A stretch of DNA of 64,000 bases, taken from positions 10,858,060-10,922,059 of the forward strand of contig OZ038529.1 of NCBI GenBank assembly GCA_964036665.1, written 5' to 3'. This DNA is from Gordius sp. MW1 (Eukaryota > Nematomorpha > Gordioida > Gordea > Gordiidae). Positions 35,601 through 47,225 of the stretch are shown here, piece by piece. Each line of letters starts with the position of its first letter. Position 1 is the stretch's first letter. Position numbers and translations under genes: made by a program. The notes under the pieces were generated by a model. The model was not told the origin of the DNA, made no database searches, and saw only the letters and a program-made list of their open reading frames with translations.

Positions 35601-36679
35601 ATTTCTACAGTGAGCTCATCATTCTTATCACTAATATATTTTGCTAGCAAGTCAATGGGTTTAGCTCTATGGTCATTTATTCTTATTTCCGATCTACAAA
35701 ACAAATAAATATAATTCCACTTCATACATATAAAATTAATCTGATTTAAGCTTTTTTAAATACCCATATTCAAAAATGTACCTTAAAAGTGCTTGTTCTA
35801 AATGAAATTTGTCTTCTTGCTTTCCCCATTCTTTAAATTGAGCAGCTTCTCTCTCCCTCTGCATTTTTTCTACTTCGGCCTCACGTGCTTCCTTCTCCTT
35901 TTCATATAACCACCTACGTTTTTTAACCTTTTCTAACTCTAATCTATTTTCATCTAGCTTTTGATTATTTAATTCCAACAACTTTGATTCTGGCACATTG
36001 GTTATCCCTAAATATCATCAAGTAAAAATAGCATATATATATGTACTCTTTAATTTTAAATATGGAACAATAAATAATTTAGTTTAGCCTTCAAATAAAA
36101 AGTAGGCTATAACATGATATATGAATTTATAAGCACATTTTAATGATTTTCAGAAATTTAATTACCTAAGACATTGTGATATAAGAAATTAAATTTCTAA
36201 TGAAAACTAAAACTCAAATTTACAAATAGAGGTATATGGACCAACTTTAGCATAAAAGTTTACCCTCTTTTTCAAACTTCTTTTTCCAGATAAAAGGTCG
36301 ATGTAAATTAGGATCCCCAAATGGATTATCAACATTTGTATACGATAAATGTTCATCATCCCAACCTAATTTCTCCTTTTTCTTTTTGTCCTTTTCTAAT
36401 TTTTTGGCAAGTCTTCTAGCTCGTTTTTCTTCTGGAGTCTCTAACGCTTTCAAAAAAGCCTTATTCTTTGAGTCTCTAGTATCTGTTTTACTATAAAGCA
36501 TAATTAACAACATAAAGTTAACTCTAAAATGCAGCCAATAAATAATTATTGATCCATTATTGAGAATTTTTAAACCTGGCAAGTTAATAAGAGCCTTTGC
36601 ATATGCAAAAGCATTTATTATTTTAATTAATTTAATATAACTTAAATTAATCAAAAGTATATACTTACATATGCGACAT
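26684..36679 (-). CDS. Cactin: Cactin, complete, 11 coding exons
   Basis: Cactin is a nuclear, spliceosome-associated protein, first found as a Cactus (IkB) partner in Toll signalling. Minus-strand exons: 36679-36669, 36490-36264, 36007-35782, 35693-35531, 31030-30919, 30518-30394, 29582-29275, 28769-28598, 28000-27881, 27588-27357, 26862-26684. All phases agree; the total is 1,875 nt, 624 residues plus stop. Landmarks: NPFGDPNLHRPFIWKKK in exon 2, a charged coiled-coil in exon 3, RAKPIDLLAKYISDKNDE in exon 4, YWESLLKQLKAHMAKARLR in exon 7, PRFFNRVHTGFEWNKYNQTH and KIVQGYKFNIFYPDLI in exon 10, and FQLWFHFKRYRYRR at the end. The middle and C-terminal Cactin domains are complete. The N-terminus is odd: exon 1 supplies only MSH plus two bases (donor GTAAGT), so the long Arg/Ser-rich region of relatives is absent, unless another first exon exists upstream. 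Intron 4 is 4.5 kb and filled with transposons. Confidence 0.93.
31730..32372 (-). pseudogene. Gypsy-type LTR retrotransposon integrase fragment
   Basis: The minus strand has the zinc-binding H-H-C region (INLHISHSGISPMKSIARLY with a Cys further on), then WERIHIDFAGP with the first catalytic Asp of the integrase core, then VPRQIVSDNGPQF with the second Asp at about 31740-31775. Frame breaks separate these blocks and no LTR, protease or reverse transcriptase is seen. A second, inverted copy of the last block is at 32440-32520 on the plus strand. Confidence 0.75.
33300..33409 (+). mobile_element. Helitron 3'-terminal fragment
   Basis: AAAACAACGTTTGCCGGGTT followed by CAGCTAG and then T is the same 3' terminus as the Helitron at 4201-6683, including the upstream CACTTATAGTATTT tract. 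No helicase sequence is attached; the left limit is uncertain. Confidence 0.75.
34100..35090 (+). pseudogene. hAT transposase, broken
   Basis: Plus-strand block CAAHGLNLLIKDICNKV (about 34112-34162), continuing to NPCPTIWGGIVMMLNNF, matches the mid-catalytic region of hAT transposases. The C-terminal dimerisation block VKLFSIPASSAVTERIWSTF with RNRMKNGKVKKIVFI is at 34890-35030. Stops and frameshifts between 34340 and 34880 make it non-functional; the N-terminal zinc finger is not seen. Confidence 0.8.
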
Positions 36680-36850
36680 TATTACTCTCAAATACGGCAC
36701 ACTTTATCTCGTCAAAATATAAAAAAGCACTAAAATGAAGTAACATCATATATAAATTGTATAACTTTATAAGAATATAAAAAATAGAAGTTGTCGGTAT
36801 GTGCCGGATTAAAAAAATTCTAAATAATAGACACTATCTCTTACGGTGTC

Positions 36851-37016
36851 AAGCCTGGGCGTAGCCAAGGGAGAGCAGGGAGGGGCCGCTGCCCCACTCA
36901 AAATCCAAAATTTGGTAAAAGTTATTAATATTACGGCTAGAATTTTAAAATACTGTCATCTTGCCCCTTCCTAAATTGTTATTGCCCCTCTATTCTCAAT
37001 GCTGGATACGCCCATG
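36851..37016. mobile_element. Family A MITE, just upstream of Cactin
   Basis: GGGCGTAGCCAAGG at the left and GGATACGCCCATG at the right enclose GGAGGGGCCGCTGCC and CCCTTCCTAAATTGTTATTG. It lies about 170 bp upstream of the Cactin start codon, so within the presumed promoter. Flanks do not give a clean 8-bp duplication. Confidence 0.75.
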
Positions 37017-37364
37017 AGCCCATGATAGCAGTACTATTGCTTTGGGGGACAATAAAAAATATTTATCTTCCTTATCTTTTTGTTGCTTCCCAATTCTTCT
37101 CTCTTTACAATTTTACGTGATAAAACATACCTTCTGCCAAATCGGTAAATAAAAAACTTAGAATTCCATAAATTTTAAATCTAATTTATGGAAAAAATTT
37201 TAAAATCTTTATTTTCCACAAATATATTACGTAAACACAGGTCAAATCTTAGTGCCTGACCCCCCTTACAAGTCAGAAATTAAAATTCTCTAACTTTATT
37301 TTAATAATAGTAGAATTCACTTTTTGAATGCATAGCTAAAATGATATTTCATTGCTAATAAACA

Positions 37365-37492
37365 TGGGAGTGGAACTAGTAGGGAGGGGCAAAATGACAA
37401 TATTTTGATATTTTAGCTATAATTATGCAATTTTAAAGAATTTATGGATTTAGATAGGGGGGAAGTCGCCTCGCCCTGACTACGCCCATGCC
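37365..37492. repeat. Family A MITE fragment
   Basis: GGAGGGGCAAAATGACAATA and GGGGGGAAGTCGCCTCGCCCTG-type sequence followed by GACTACGCCCATG match one half of family A; the left end is degraded. Confidence 0.6.
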
Positions 37493-37567
37493 TATAAACC
37501 TCTTATCCTAATTGATCTATCTAACTGGACCCAGCTCATGGACTGTCAAACTATTGATTCAAGTGCT

Positions 37568-37736
37568 ATGGGCATAGCCAACGGGGGCGAGGGCGAGGAG
37601 GGGCGACTGCCCCATCCCCTTAAATCCAAAAATTTGTTAAAATAGATTATATTATGGCCAAAATTTCTAAAAATGATTATTTTGTCACTCCCTAAATCAT
37701 TATTGCCCCTCTAATTCCAATGCTGGCTACGCCTAT
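37568..37736. mobile_element. Family A MITE
   Basis: Begins TATGGGCATAGCCAACGG and ends GGCTACGCCTATG, with the family interior between. It directly abuts the 5' edge of the second LINE. Confidence 0.75.
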
Positions 37737-38095
37737 GGTGCCGAGTCCGTGTGCAAATATGGAGGGTTGGCATCAGGTCGGAGGCAGTAAAATCCAACTC
37801 CACAATCATGATTTTCAAATAAAACTTTACAACAAAAAGCTACAGGCCCGTGGTAAAATAAACTAGAGGTAATGCCCGACTCACAACAAAGGCGGTTAAA
37901 GGAACGGGAAAGTTGATGGAAACGAGCATTGAGGTCGCACAGATGCCAAAAAAAGAAAGGTACACTTCTTCTGCCTAGACTAGTCTAGGTGGAACGGAAC
38001 CAAAGCTCTTAGGAGAAGGATACAAACTATTCTACAGTAGATCATCGCAGAAAAGGTGTCAGTATTGTTCTAAGCCAATCGTTCAAGAACAAGGT

Positions 38096-39264
38096 TAGTG
38101 ATGCGGAAAAACCGAGAAAAATCTCGGTCTCGTCTCGTCTCGTCTCGAAAAACCGAGATGAGACGAGACGAGAATTTGAAAAATGGAGTTGAGATCGAGA
38201 CGAGAATTTTAAGGTCGAGACAAGACGATACGAGATTTTCTCGGCGAGATCTCGACTTTTTATTGATCGTTAGATTTTAGTAAATTATTGTGTATTTTAA
38301 TTTACATTTAAGGTATTAAGTGTAAATCAATATGTATGGAATATATTTGATATTTAAAAAAATCCCAAGTGTAGTTAATATTATATATTTTTGCAAAAAA
38401 ATTAAAATTTGGCAATCATTTACCTAAGTATGGTTGATTTTTGTCATACATTTAAATACGTACTCAATAATTTAAAGTTTAAACCTTATGTTCTTAATTC
38501 TATAATAATGTTGCTTTTATTGTTGTTTTTACAACGTTTTAATTTGTGCAACTAGTTATCAATTCTGTAAATAATAATAACATCATTAAATGTCACTCGC
38601 ACTTTGTGGTTTATAGCGCTATAGTAAACATGCAATAAACAATGGGCAATAATTAATGATGGTTATATTAATGGACTTAAACATTTGCCTTAAATATGTT
38701 AAGGTCTACTTTGAAGCATTAGCAAAGGTTAATAAAGGGTCTCATTTTGCTCAATTATGCAACTAAATCAACTATAAGCGAACTTATAATTTTAGAAGTC
38801 CATTTATAGCTTACAGACACAGTGAATTTAATACAAATATTATAATTTGCTAGAACAATAAAATTTAATTTTTTATATTTCAAATTTATTTATAGTTTTT
38901 TTAGTCTGCACTTTTTATAGAAAATGTTATCTTTATGAGTTAATTCATATCTTTATATAGTCAATGAGATGTCGTGTCCCGCTAAATCTTTAAAAAGTTT
39001 GTGTATTAAAGTTTTTCGAAAAATATAAAATTTGCCATTTGGATTTTTGAACACTTATTTATATTTTTAATAAAACAGGAGAAATTTTTATTCCGAATAT
39101 ATTTATATTTAAAAGGCGAGACGAGACGAGAATTCTCGTCGAGACGAGACGAGACCGAGATTTTTCTAGACCGAGACGAGACGAGATCGAGATTTTCTTA
39201 ATCGCTCCCGAGACGAGACGAGATTTTGTTTTCGAGACCGAGACGAGACGAGATCGAAACACTA
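38096..39264. mobile_element. hAT-like element with GAGAC arms, intact copy
   Basis: A perfect 8-bp duplication AACAAGGT flanks it (38088-38095 and 39265-39272) within the LINE endonuclease region. Ends: TAGTGATGCGGAAAAACCGAG and, inverted, TAGTGTTTCGATCTCGTCTC. Each arm of 150-180 bp is a near-microsatellite of CGAGACGAGACGAG and its complement; the 800-bp centre is AT-rich and encodes nothing recognisable. A closely similar copy lies inverted at 44248. Confidence 0.9.
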
Positions 39265-39757
39265 AACAAGGTGGTGGAAGTTAAGCGTTGAGAGATGTAT
39301 GTGGGTGACGATTGCAGAATAAGGGGGTCTCCTAGCCGTTATGTGCACGTATGCGCCCCTAATTGAGTGTATTGAATTAAAGAAAGGCATACTCTTCGAT
39401 TTATTGGAAAATCAAATACAAGGAATCCTAGAGGCTAATTATTGGGGTGGATTTCAACGCCTAGGATCGCCTCGTGTATGGACAAAACATTGAGGCTATG
39501 GGCATGGTCTGAAGAACAAAGAAGGTAAAAAACTTTTCCGGTACTCAAGCATACGACAAGGCGATTGTTAACTTTAAACATATTGTGACTTATAGAAGGG
39601 GGAAGCTTTCTAATCAAATTAATTATCTGCTCATTCGGCAAAAGGTCTTATGGAGTTGTATAGATTGTAAAGTAATACGGAGAGAAGAAATCGCCAGGCA
39701 ACATCGCCCACTTGTGATAGATCTTGAAAGAACTCGAAAGAAAAAAGGTGTATAAAT

Positions 39758-40758
39758 TAACACGCAACCCCGGCCCGCGGGCGGGTACGGACGGGCTTAA
39801 AACTTAGTGGAACGGGCTAGAGCGGGCCTGAGATTTTTTTAACGGAATTGAACGGGCCAGATATTATATTAGAGGTCATGGAATTACAAAGGTTTTTGAA
39901 AGTCAGACAATTATTAATTGCTATGCAATTGGCTAGCTTTTGGTTGTCCTGTCGTGTCCTGTTCAACTTGTAATTTTCAATTGCCGTGCTATTATATAGG
40001 TTTTCAATAGCTATGCACTTATGCATTTTGCATTCGCAAATAGATTAGTTAATGACCGCTGGTTCTTTAAACCTGCTAGAGTCCTCCATTATTGTTTATG
40101 GGCCCGACTGATTAACCTTATACATGAATTTCTTTTGGCAACTTGCCTAGGGTTGTTGCTATCGGATAATTGCTAAACTGGCTTAATGATTCCCTGCAAA
40201 TTTATGATGACCGTTGCTAACTTCTACTTTATCTGACCCCGGCCAAAGGCCAAAATTCTGGTTAATTTCTATTTATATTTTCTACCATGTGAATTTCTTT
40301 TGCCAATTTGTATAGGTTGCTGCTTTCTAACAAATGATGCGAAACTGGCTTATTCCCCACAAATTAATGATGATAGTTGCTTACTTCTACTTTTTCTGAC
40401 TCCAGCCAAGGCCAAAATAGTTGTTAATTGATATTCAAATTTTCTGCTATGTGAATTTCTTTTGCCAATTTGTTTAGTTTGTTGCTTTATAAGGGATGAT
40501 TGCCAAACTGTTTAAATAACTCCCTGCAAGTTAATGCATCCTGTCAAAAAAATAAAATAAAATTTTGGGAAATTTTTGACAAATTGCAGGCGCGAAGTTC
40601 TTTTAAAAAAATTTGAACGGGCTTGGGCGAGCCTGACGTTTTTCTAAACGGGTACGGACGGGCCTGAAAAATCTACGGACGGGCTCGGACGAGCCTTGAA
40701 GTTTTAAGAATAGGTACGGGCGGGCCTACCTTTAAAACCGGCCCGTTGCAGATCTCTA
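39758..40758. mobile_element. hAT-like element with GGACGGGC arms
   Basis: Ends: TAACACGCAACCCCGGCCCG and, inverted, TAGAGATCTGCAACGGGCCG. Arms are rich in GGGTACGGACGGGC (left in one strand, right in the other). Flanking octamers GTATAAAT and GTATGACC agree at only five of eight positions. It interrupts the second LINE. Confidence 0.7.
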
Positions 40759-42759
40759 GTATGACCTCCAATTTGATATGAACTAAAGGATACGTCGACG
40801 AACGATGATCATCATAAAGCCTGCTCTTCTTGGGTGCAAGGAAGTTGCCACGAAATGTAGACGACGATTGGGAGACGCTAACTAAGGACATAAAGGAAAC
40901 AGCGATTCGTGTTCTAAGACAGACCAAAGGAAGCAATAAATTGGGAACTAAGGTAGTGGGATCAATCGGTTAGGGATTTCATCGAAATAAAGAAAAATCT
41001 ATAAAAACGGTACGGTGGCACAAATCAAAAAAGTTGGAGGATGATCAAGAGTATAAGGAGACAAAGAGAGTCACCAAAAAAAGCCGTTAAAAGAGCGAAG
41101 AATGCCGTGCACCGAGATGGCAAACAATCTGGACCATAAAGAAAACAGACTTATGTATAAATTGGACAAGATAAGGGAGAAGAAAAGTCGCGAAGTCGGA
41201 GTCCTTTAAATAGTCAAAACGAGTAGGGTCAAACCTTATTTAAGCCAAAGGAAGTGATGGAAAGGTGAAATAGATGTTTCAAGAATCTAATTATTGCAAA
41301 TGACAAAGATTTCCTTCCCGATATTGAGTCAAAAATAAGCATGGTCGTTTTCAGGAGGATGAAGTTAGGACCAAATGAACAAGATCCACAAACGAAAGGA
41401 TAATGGCCCAGATAGAATACCTATAAAAGTATTGCTATTTTGTCGGGAAGAAGGAGTCACGACCATGACGAACCTTTTTAACAAGATATTGGTAGAAGAG
41501 CGAATTCCTAATCAGAGCAAGCACGATTTTACTCTTATTTAAAGGCAAAGGAGACCCTCAGGAGTGTGCCAATTTCAGATGTATTAGGCTAATTTGCCAC
41601 TATTAAAAGCTTATGGAAAGTACTAAGCTGATAAACGAGGTGTAAATATCGGTTAACCAATTCAGATCTGTGGCCCGCAAAACTACAATCGACACAAACT
41701 TCGCACTAAGACAAATAATGGATAAAATGGTGAAAAGAGAGGAGACGTACATATATGATAGGGTTCCTCGCGATCTAATATGGTGGTGCTTGAGAAAACA
41801 AAATATCCCTGAGGCATCTAAATGGTTTATAAAAAATATTTATAAAGCATTAAGTTCCGGGTTAGGATGACAGTTGGAGACTTTAAACCTTTTCGGGTTG
41901 AAATTGGATCACGCCAAGGATCTGCTCTAAGTACCCTTTTATTTAATATAATTATAGCACGCTAGCGAGATACCTTGAAAAGCCATCGTCATGGTGCATG
42001 CTATATGCCGATGATATAGTACTATGGGAGGAAACAAAGGAGAAAGTATTCAAAGAAGCCAAAAAGTGGTCAAAACGCTTAGCTTAATATGGTTTTAAGG
42101 TCAACGATCAAAAAACGGTATACATAGTGATGAACTTTACAGGTACCCCATCGCTAGATGACCATCCAAGGCACTCAAAAGTAGACAGGTTACATAGACT
42201 CGATGTTCCAAGAGAGAGGTATAACAACAGACATCCAAGCCCGAATTAAGAAAGGATGGCTATAATGACGAAGTAGATCCGGTGTAATGTAGGACAAAAA
42301 AATGCCAATATGGTTGAAGAGCAAAGCTTACAAATCCATCTTAAGACTGGTGATCTATGGAAGTGAAATATGGGCATTGAACACCACGGAAGAAAAGCTA
42401 TTAGCCACCGATATGAGAATTAAACGGTGGAGCTTGTGGTATACTAGACTCGACCATCTGACGAATGACTATTTCAGGATAAAAATGGGTATTTAACATA
42501 ATGGAGGACTTGATTAACAAAAATCGGGTAAGGTGATGAGAGGGCTTATATTAAAAAGGGGAATAAAGGATGTAAATCGAAAAGTATTGGACATGGAGGT
42601 GCCGGGAATGAGAGGAAGACGTGGAAAGGCAAATGGACAAAGTTAAGAAAACTAAGAAAATTAATAAGACATGGCACTTACCCGTTCAAGATGAAAGAAC
42701 CTCAACAAGCTCCACGACTGTGGGACCAAATATCGGAAATAAAAGAAGATTAAATGTTA

Positions 42760-43100
42760 ATATAATGCAATTCAAGATTACTATAAAATACTTAGTTAAA
42801 TATAATATGTTAGGAGCTTATTGCATCTTAATTGACTTTTGCCAATTTCCATAAATTAGAGTTACACTTAAAAATACTGGTTCCCAACTATGGACATTTG
42901 AATATCTATTTACACATATATCTTTAACGTTGCATTCTTCCGAATTTATAAATGATAACCTACGCAAAAGTCTTTATTACAACCACATTCTTGTATAAAA
43001 AATAGAATATTATATTAAATACTCGGCCCTTCGGCCCTCGTGGGAAGGGGGAGAAGGGAAGGGGAGGAGGGGAAGGGAAGGGGGGACGACTCATCTATAC
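42760..43100. other. Intergenic sequence with a G-rich patch
   Basis: No gene. A patch of GGGAAGGGGAGG-type sequence lies at 43035-43085, just before the minisatellite block. Confidence 0.4.
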
Positions 43101-43101
43101 T

Positions 43102-44247
43102 CCGTATAAATGTATCATATTTGCTATGCAATTTATGGGCGAGAAAGGTGGGAAGGGGCGAGAATGCCTATAGGGGGGTGTTAAATGCCTAATGATTAAT
43201 TAATAATTTATACAAATTTTCCATTTATAGGCAAAATGTAATATAGGCAAAATGTAATATAGGCAAAATGTAATATAGGCAAAATGTAATATAGGCAAGG
43301 GTTAGGGTTAGATTTAGTGTTTGCATCTAGATGCGTATTACATTAGTTTTTACGGCCTTTAGGGATTATGGGTCTAACAAACATTATATTATAAAACATC
43401 ATAATGTTAAGAATTTGCAGAATTGTTGGGAGAAATTTTTTGTTGAATTTGAACAATTTTTAATTAAAAAATCAAAAATTTGGCCAATGGTCATTTTTTT
43501 ACCATTGGTCAGTACCAACAGATACTCTATAAGTCAATGATAGCCAAAAAAACAAAACAAAAAAATTTTGATGCTCACTTTGGCCAATGGTCATTTTTTT
43601 CCATTGGTCAGCAGCCAGCACACGGTAAAAGTGGATATAAATTCATAAGTAAAAAAAAAGAAAAAAAAATTTTCGAAACACATTTTGGCCAATGGTCATT
43701 TATTTCCATTGGTCAGCAGCCAGGACACGGTAAAAGTGGATATAAATTCATAATAGTCAAAAAAAACAAAACAAAAAATTTCGAATCACATTTTGGCCAA
43801 TGGTCATTTTATTCCATTGGTCAGCAGCCAGCGGACGGCCAAAAAGTCATAATAGCAATGGTAGGAACAGGAACAATCATAATAGTCAAAAAAAAACAAA
43901 AAAAAATTTTCGAATCACATTTTGGCCAATGGTAATTTTTTCCATCGGTCAGGAGCCAGCGGAAGGCCAAAAATTCTTATTATCAATGATAGTAACAAGA
44001 ACAATCATAAGAGTCAAAAAAAACTCCGTGATTCTAACCCAAAAACTAGTTTAAAATTGCATAGCAATTAAAAGTAAACAACTTTTATGTCTGTTTATTA
44101 TAAAACATTGGTCAGCAGCCAGCGGACGGCCAAAAAGTCATAATAGCAATTGTAGGAACAGGAACAATCATAATAGTCAAAAAAAAACGAAAAAAATAAT
44201 TTCGATTCACATTTTGGCCAATGGTCATTTTTTCCATTGGTCAGGAG
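43102..44247. repeat. Minisatellite block 2
   Basis: Nearly the same leader and units as 13464-15236: GGCAAAATGTAATATA is repeated four times in the leader here and two to three times there, then come the GGCCAATGGTCATTTTT units. The right side is cut off by the hAT-like element at 44248. Confidence 0.85.
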
Positions 44248-45788
44248 TAGTGTTTCGATCTCGTCTCGTCTCGGTCTCGAAAACAAAATCTCGTCTCGTC
44301 TCGGGAGCGATTAAGAAAATCTCGATCTCGTCTCGTCTCGGTCTAGAAAAATCTCGGTCTCGTCTCGTCTCGACGAGAATTCTCGTCTCGTCTCGCCTTT
44401 TAAATAAAAATATATTCGGAATAGAAATTTCTCCTGTTTTATTAAAAATATAAATAAGTGTTCAAAAATCCAAATGGCAAATTTTATATTTTTCGAAAAA
44501 CTTTAATACACAAACTTTTTAAAGATTTAGCGGGACACGACATCTCATTGACTATATAAAGATATGAATTAACTCATAAAGATAACATTTTCTATAAAAA
44601 GTGCAGACTAAAAAAACTATAAATAAATTTGAAATATAAAAAATTAAATTTTATTGTTCTAGCAAATTATAATATTTGTATTAAATTCACTGTGTCTGTA
44701 AACTATAAATGGACTTCGAAAATTATAAGTTCGCTTATAGTTGATTTAGTTGCATAATTGAGCAAAATGAGACCCTTTGTTAACCTTTGCTAATGCTTCA
44801 AAGTAGACCTTAACATATTTAAGGCAAATGTTTAAGTCCATTAATATAACCATCATTAATTATAACCCATGGTGTTTATTGCATGTTTACTATAGCGCTA
44901 TAAACCACAAAGTGCGAGTGACATTTAATGATGTTATTATTATTTACAGAATTGATAACTAGTTGCACAAATTAAAACGTTGTAAAAACAACAATAAAAG
45001 CAACATTATTATATAATTAAGAACATAAGGTTTAAACTTTAAATTATTGAGTACGCATGGGCGTACGCAAGGGGGGGCAGGGGGGGGGGGCGGCTGCCCC
45101 CCCCCTAATTTTAAAAATAAGATTTTTTCAATACAAAAACCCTCAAGAATTAAAAAAAAATTTGTTTTGCCCCCCCCTAATTTTGCTCTGCCCCACCCTC
45201 ATTAGGCTCTGCCCCACCCTAATGTGGCTCCCCCCCCCCTCCGAATAGTCGAGACCTTTTTTTTTTTTTTTTGCTCTCAGTAGAATTTTTGGTAAGGAAA
45301 AATTTTGGATTTGGATAGTCGAGACCTTTTTTTTTTTTTTTTTTTTTTTGCTCTCAGGAAAATTTTAGAAAAAAATTTTTTTTTTTTAATCTGCCCCCCT
45401 CTAATTCAAAACCTGCGTACGCCCATGTGAGTACGTATTTAAATGTATGACAAAAATCAACCATACTTAGGTAAATAATTGCCAAATTTTAATTTTTTTG
45501 CAAAAATATATAATATTAACTACACTTGGGATTTTTTTTAATATCAAATATATTCCATACATATTGATTTACACTTAATACCTTAAATGTAAATTAAAAT
45601 ACACAATAATTTACTAAAATCTAACGATCAATAAAAAGTCGAGATCTCGCCGAGAAAATCTCGTATCGTCTCGTCTCGACCTCAAAATTCTCGTCTCGAT
45701 CTCGACCTCAAAATTCTCGTCTCGATCTCGACTCCATTTTTCAAATTCTCGTCTCGTCTCGTCTCGGTTTTTCGAGACGAGACCGCAT
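44248..45788. mobile_element. Second GAGAC-arm hAT-like copy, containing a nested MITE
   Basis: Begins TAGTGTTTCGATCTCGTCTC and runs inverted relative to 38096-39264, with very similar interior. It ends at CCGCAT without the terminal CACTA, where another hAT-like fragment starts, so its right end is lost and no duplication can be read. A family B MITE is inserted at 45056. Confidence 0.85.
45056..45427. mobile_element. Family B MITE nested in the GAGAC element
   Basis: A perfect 8-bp duplication TGAGTACG flanks it (45048-45055 and 45428-45435). It begins CATGGGCGTACGCAAGG and ends CCTGCGTACGCCCATG; the interior has long C, G and T runs and TCGAGACC blocks. Confidence 0.92.
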
Positions 45789-45915
45789 AGAAAAAATTAC
45801 GGGCGGGCCTAAAAATTTTGTTAGCCCGGCCTAAAAATTTCCTAAGCGGGTACGGGAGGGCTAACAAAATTTTTAGAAATAAGTGTTCACGTTTTGATCG
45901 CAACCTCTAATAAAT
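45789..45915. mobile_element. hAT-like terminal fragment
   Basis: Sequence such as TACGGGCGGGCC and AGCGGGTACGGGAGGGC ending in GATCGCAACCTCTA resembles the right end of the element at 39758. Only one end is seen. Confidence 0.5.
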
Positions 45916-45990
45916 TATAGATCGTGGTAAAACCATTTTATAAAAATTAAGTCTTCCAACTCCAAGGGAGGTTAATAAAGTTCGTTATAT

Positions 45991-47080
45991 CCATAGACTA
46001 AATAGACTGCTCATTCGCTTTAAAAAAGTGATGCCAATTTTGACCGCCATTTGTAAGTACTACAACGAGAGAGTCTATTCTAACGTTATAATGGGATTCT
46101 ATATATACTCTCTATTTTTTACCCTCTTTCTCACCCGGGGAGGGGGGTGTTTTGCCCCCCCCCCCTAATTTTTTACCCTCTTTGTGATGCGGGGAAAGGG
46201 GGGGGGGGGGGAACAGGGGGTGTTTTGCCCCCCCCCCCCCATTTTTTACCCTTTTTCTCATCCGGGGGGGGGGGGGCATGGGGGGTGTTTTGCCCCCCCT
46301 TGATTTTTTACCCTCTTTCTGATGCGGGGGAGAGGGGGGGGGGAGCAGGGGGTGTTTTGCCCCCCCCCCAATTTTTTACCCTCTTTCCGCGGGGGAGAGG
46401 GGGGGGGGGGGGGAGCAGGGGGGTGTTTTGCCCCCCCCCCCTAATTTTTACCCTCTTTCTCACCCGGGGGGAGGGCATGGTAAATGTTTTGCCCCCCCCC
46501 CTAACTTTTTACCCTCTTTCTCATCCGGGGAGGAAGGGGGGGGGGTGTTTTGCCCCCCCCCCTAATTTTTTACACTCTTTCTGATGCGGGGGAGAGGGGG
46601 GGGCTGATTCGCTCCTCTTCTTATTTTTTACCCTCTTTGTCACCCGGGGGGGCCGGAAAGCCTTTTTTAACCCTTTCAAAATATTTTTGTGAATTTTTTG
46701 CGGTCACCAATCAACATTTTCTATTGAAATTTATATTTTTTTTGGAAATTGACTATCACCCCCCCCCCCCCCTTCCTCTCCCCGGCATCAGAAAGAGGGT
46801 AAAAAATAAGGGGGGGCAACCCCTTCTCCCCCGCATCAGAAAGAGGGTAAAAAATTAGGGGGGGCAAAACACCCCCTGCCCCTCCCCTCTCCCCCGCATC
46901 AGAAAGAGGGTAAAAAATTAGTCCCCGGGTGAGAAAGATGGTAAAAAATAGAGAGTATATATGGAATCCCATTATATTAGAATAGACTCTCTCGTTGTAG
47001 TACTTACAAATGGTGGTCAAAATTGGCATCACTTTTTCGGTACGTGTGTACGTATAATGAGCAGTCTATTTAGTCTATGG
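45991..47080. mobile_element. Foldback element filled with G/C-run repeats
   Basis: Long terminal inverted repeats of at least 130 bp start CCATAGACTAAATAGACTGC on both sides and include AAGTGATGCCAATTTTGACC and CATTTGTAAGTACTACAACG. A 6-bp direct repeat TTATAT flanks the copy (45985-45990 and 47081-47086). The left two thirds hold about nine units of TTTTTACCCTCTTTCTCA-CCGGGG, a G run, GTGTTTTGCC and a C run; the right third has three such units inverted. No protein is encoded; the glycine- and proline-rich open frames are artefacts. The 6-bp duplication does not point clearly to a superfamily. Confidence 0.85.
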
Positions 47081-47225
47081 TTATATCATAACTTTATAAT
47101 GTCATTTAATTTTTAATAAAATATCCACAACGTGTAATTTTAAAATCTTTCATTTCAAAGAAAAATGTTTTAAAAGTTTAATTATGATGATAGCATTTAT
47201 AATTATAATTAACACCGTAAAATTC

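Larger units (their letters stand above)
37742..42750 (+). mobile_element. Decayed RTE-type LINE 2, split by two hAT-like insertions
   Basis: The endonuclease region near 37990-38095 (LLGEGYKL-like, then GVSIVLSQSFKNKV-like) is interrupted at 38096 and resumes at 39273 with WVTIADKGGLLAVMCTYAP-like coding. A second insertion interrupts it at 39758-40758. The reverse transcriptase follows: YDRVPRDLIWWCLRKQNIPE (41755-41815), GSRQGSALS (41906-41932), and MLYADDIVLWEETKEKV (about 41998-42048), where the YADD catalytic motif survives. The C-terminal block with YGSEIWALNTTEEKLL is at 42302-42496. Many stops and frameshifts make it inactive. It is related to the LINE at 860 but from a distinct lineage. 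Confidence 0.8.

Noticed and set aside
43480-44054. Repetitive open frames in the minisatellite block
   Set aside because: The repeated peptide comes from the 110-125-bp unit; frame shifts between units and the absence of any start context argue against coding.
46147-46858. Glycine/proline-rich open frames
   Set aside because: They are translations of G and C runs in the foldback element.
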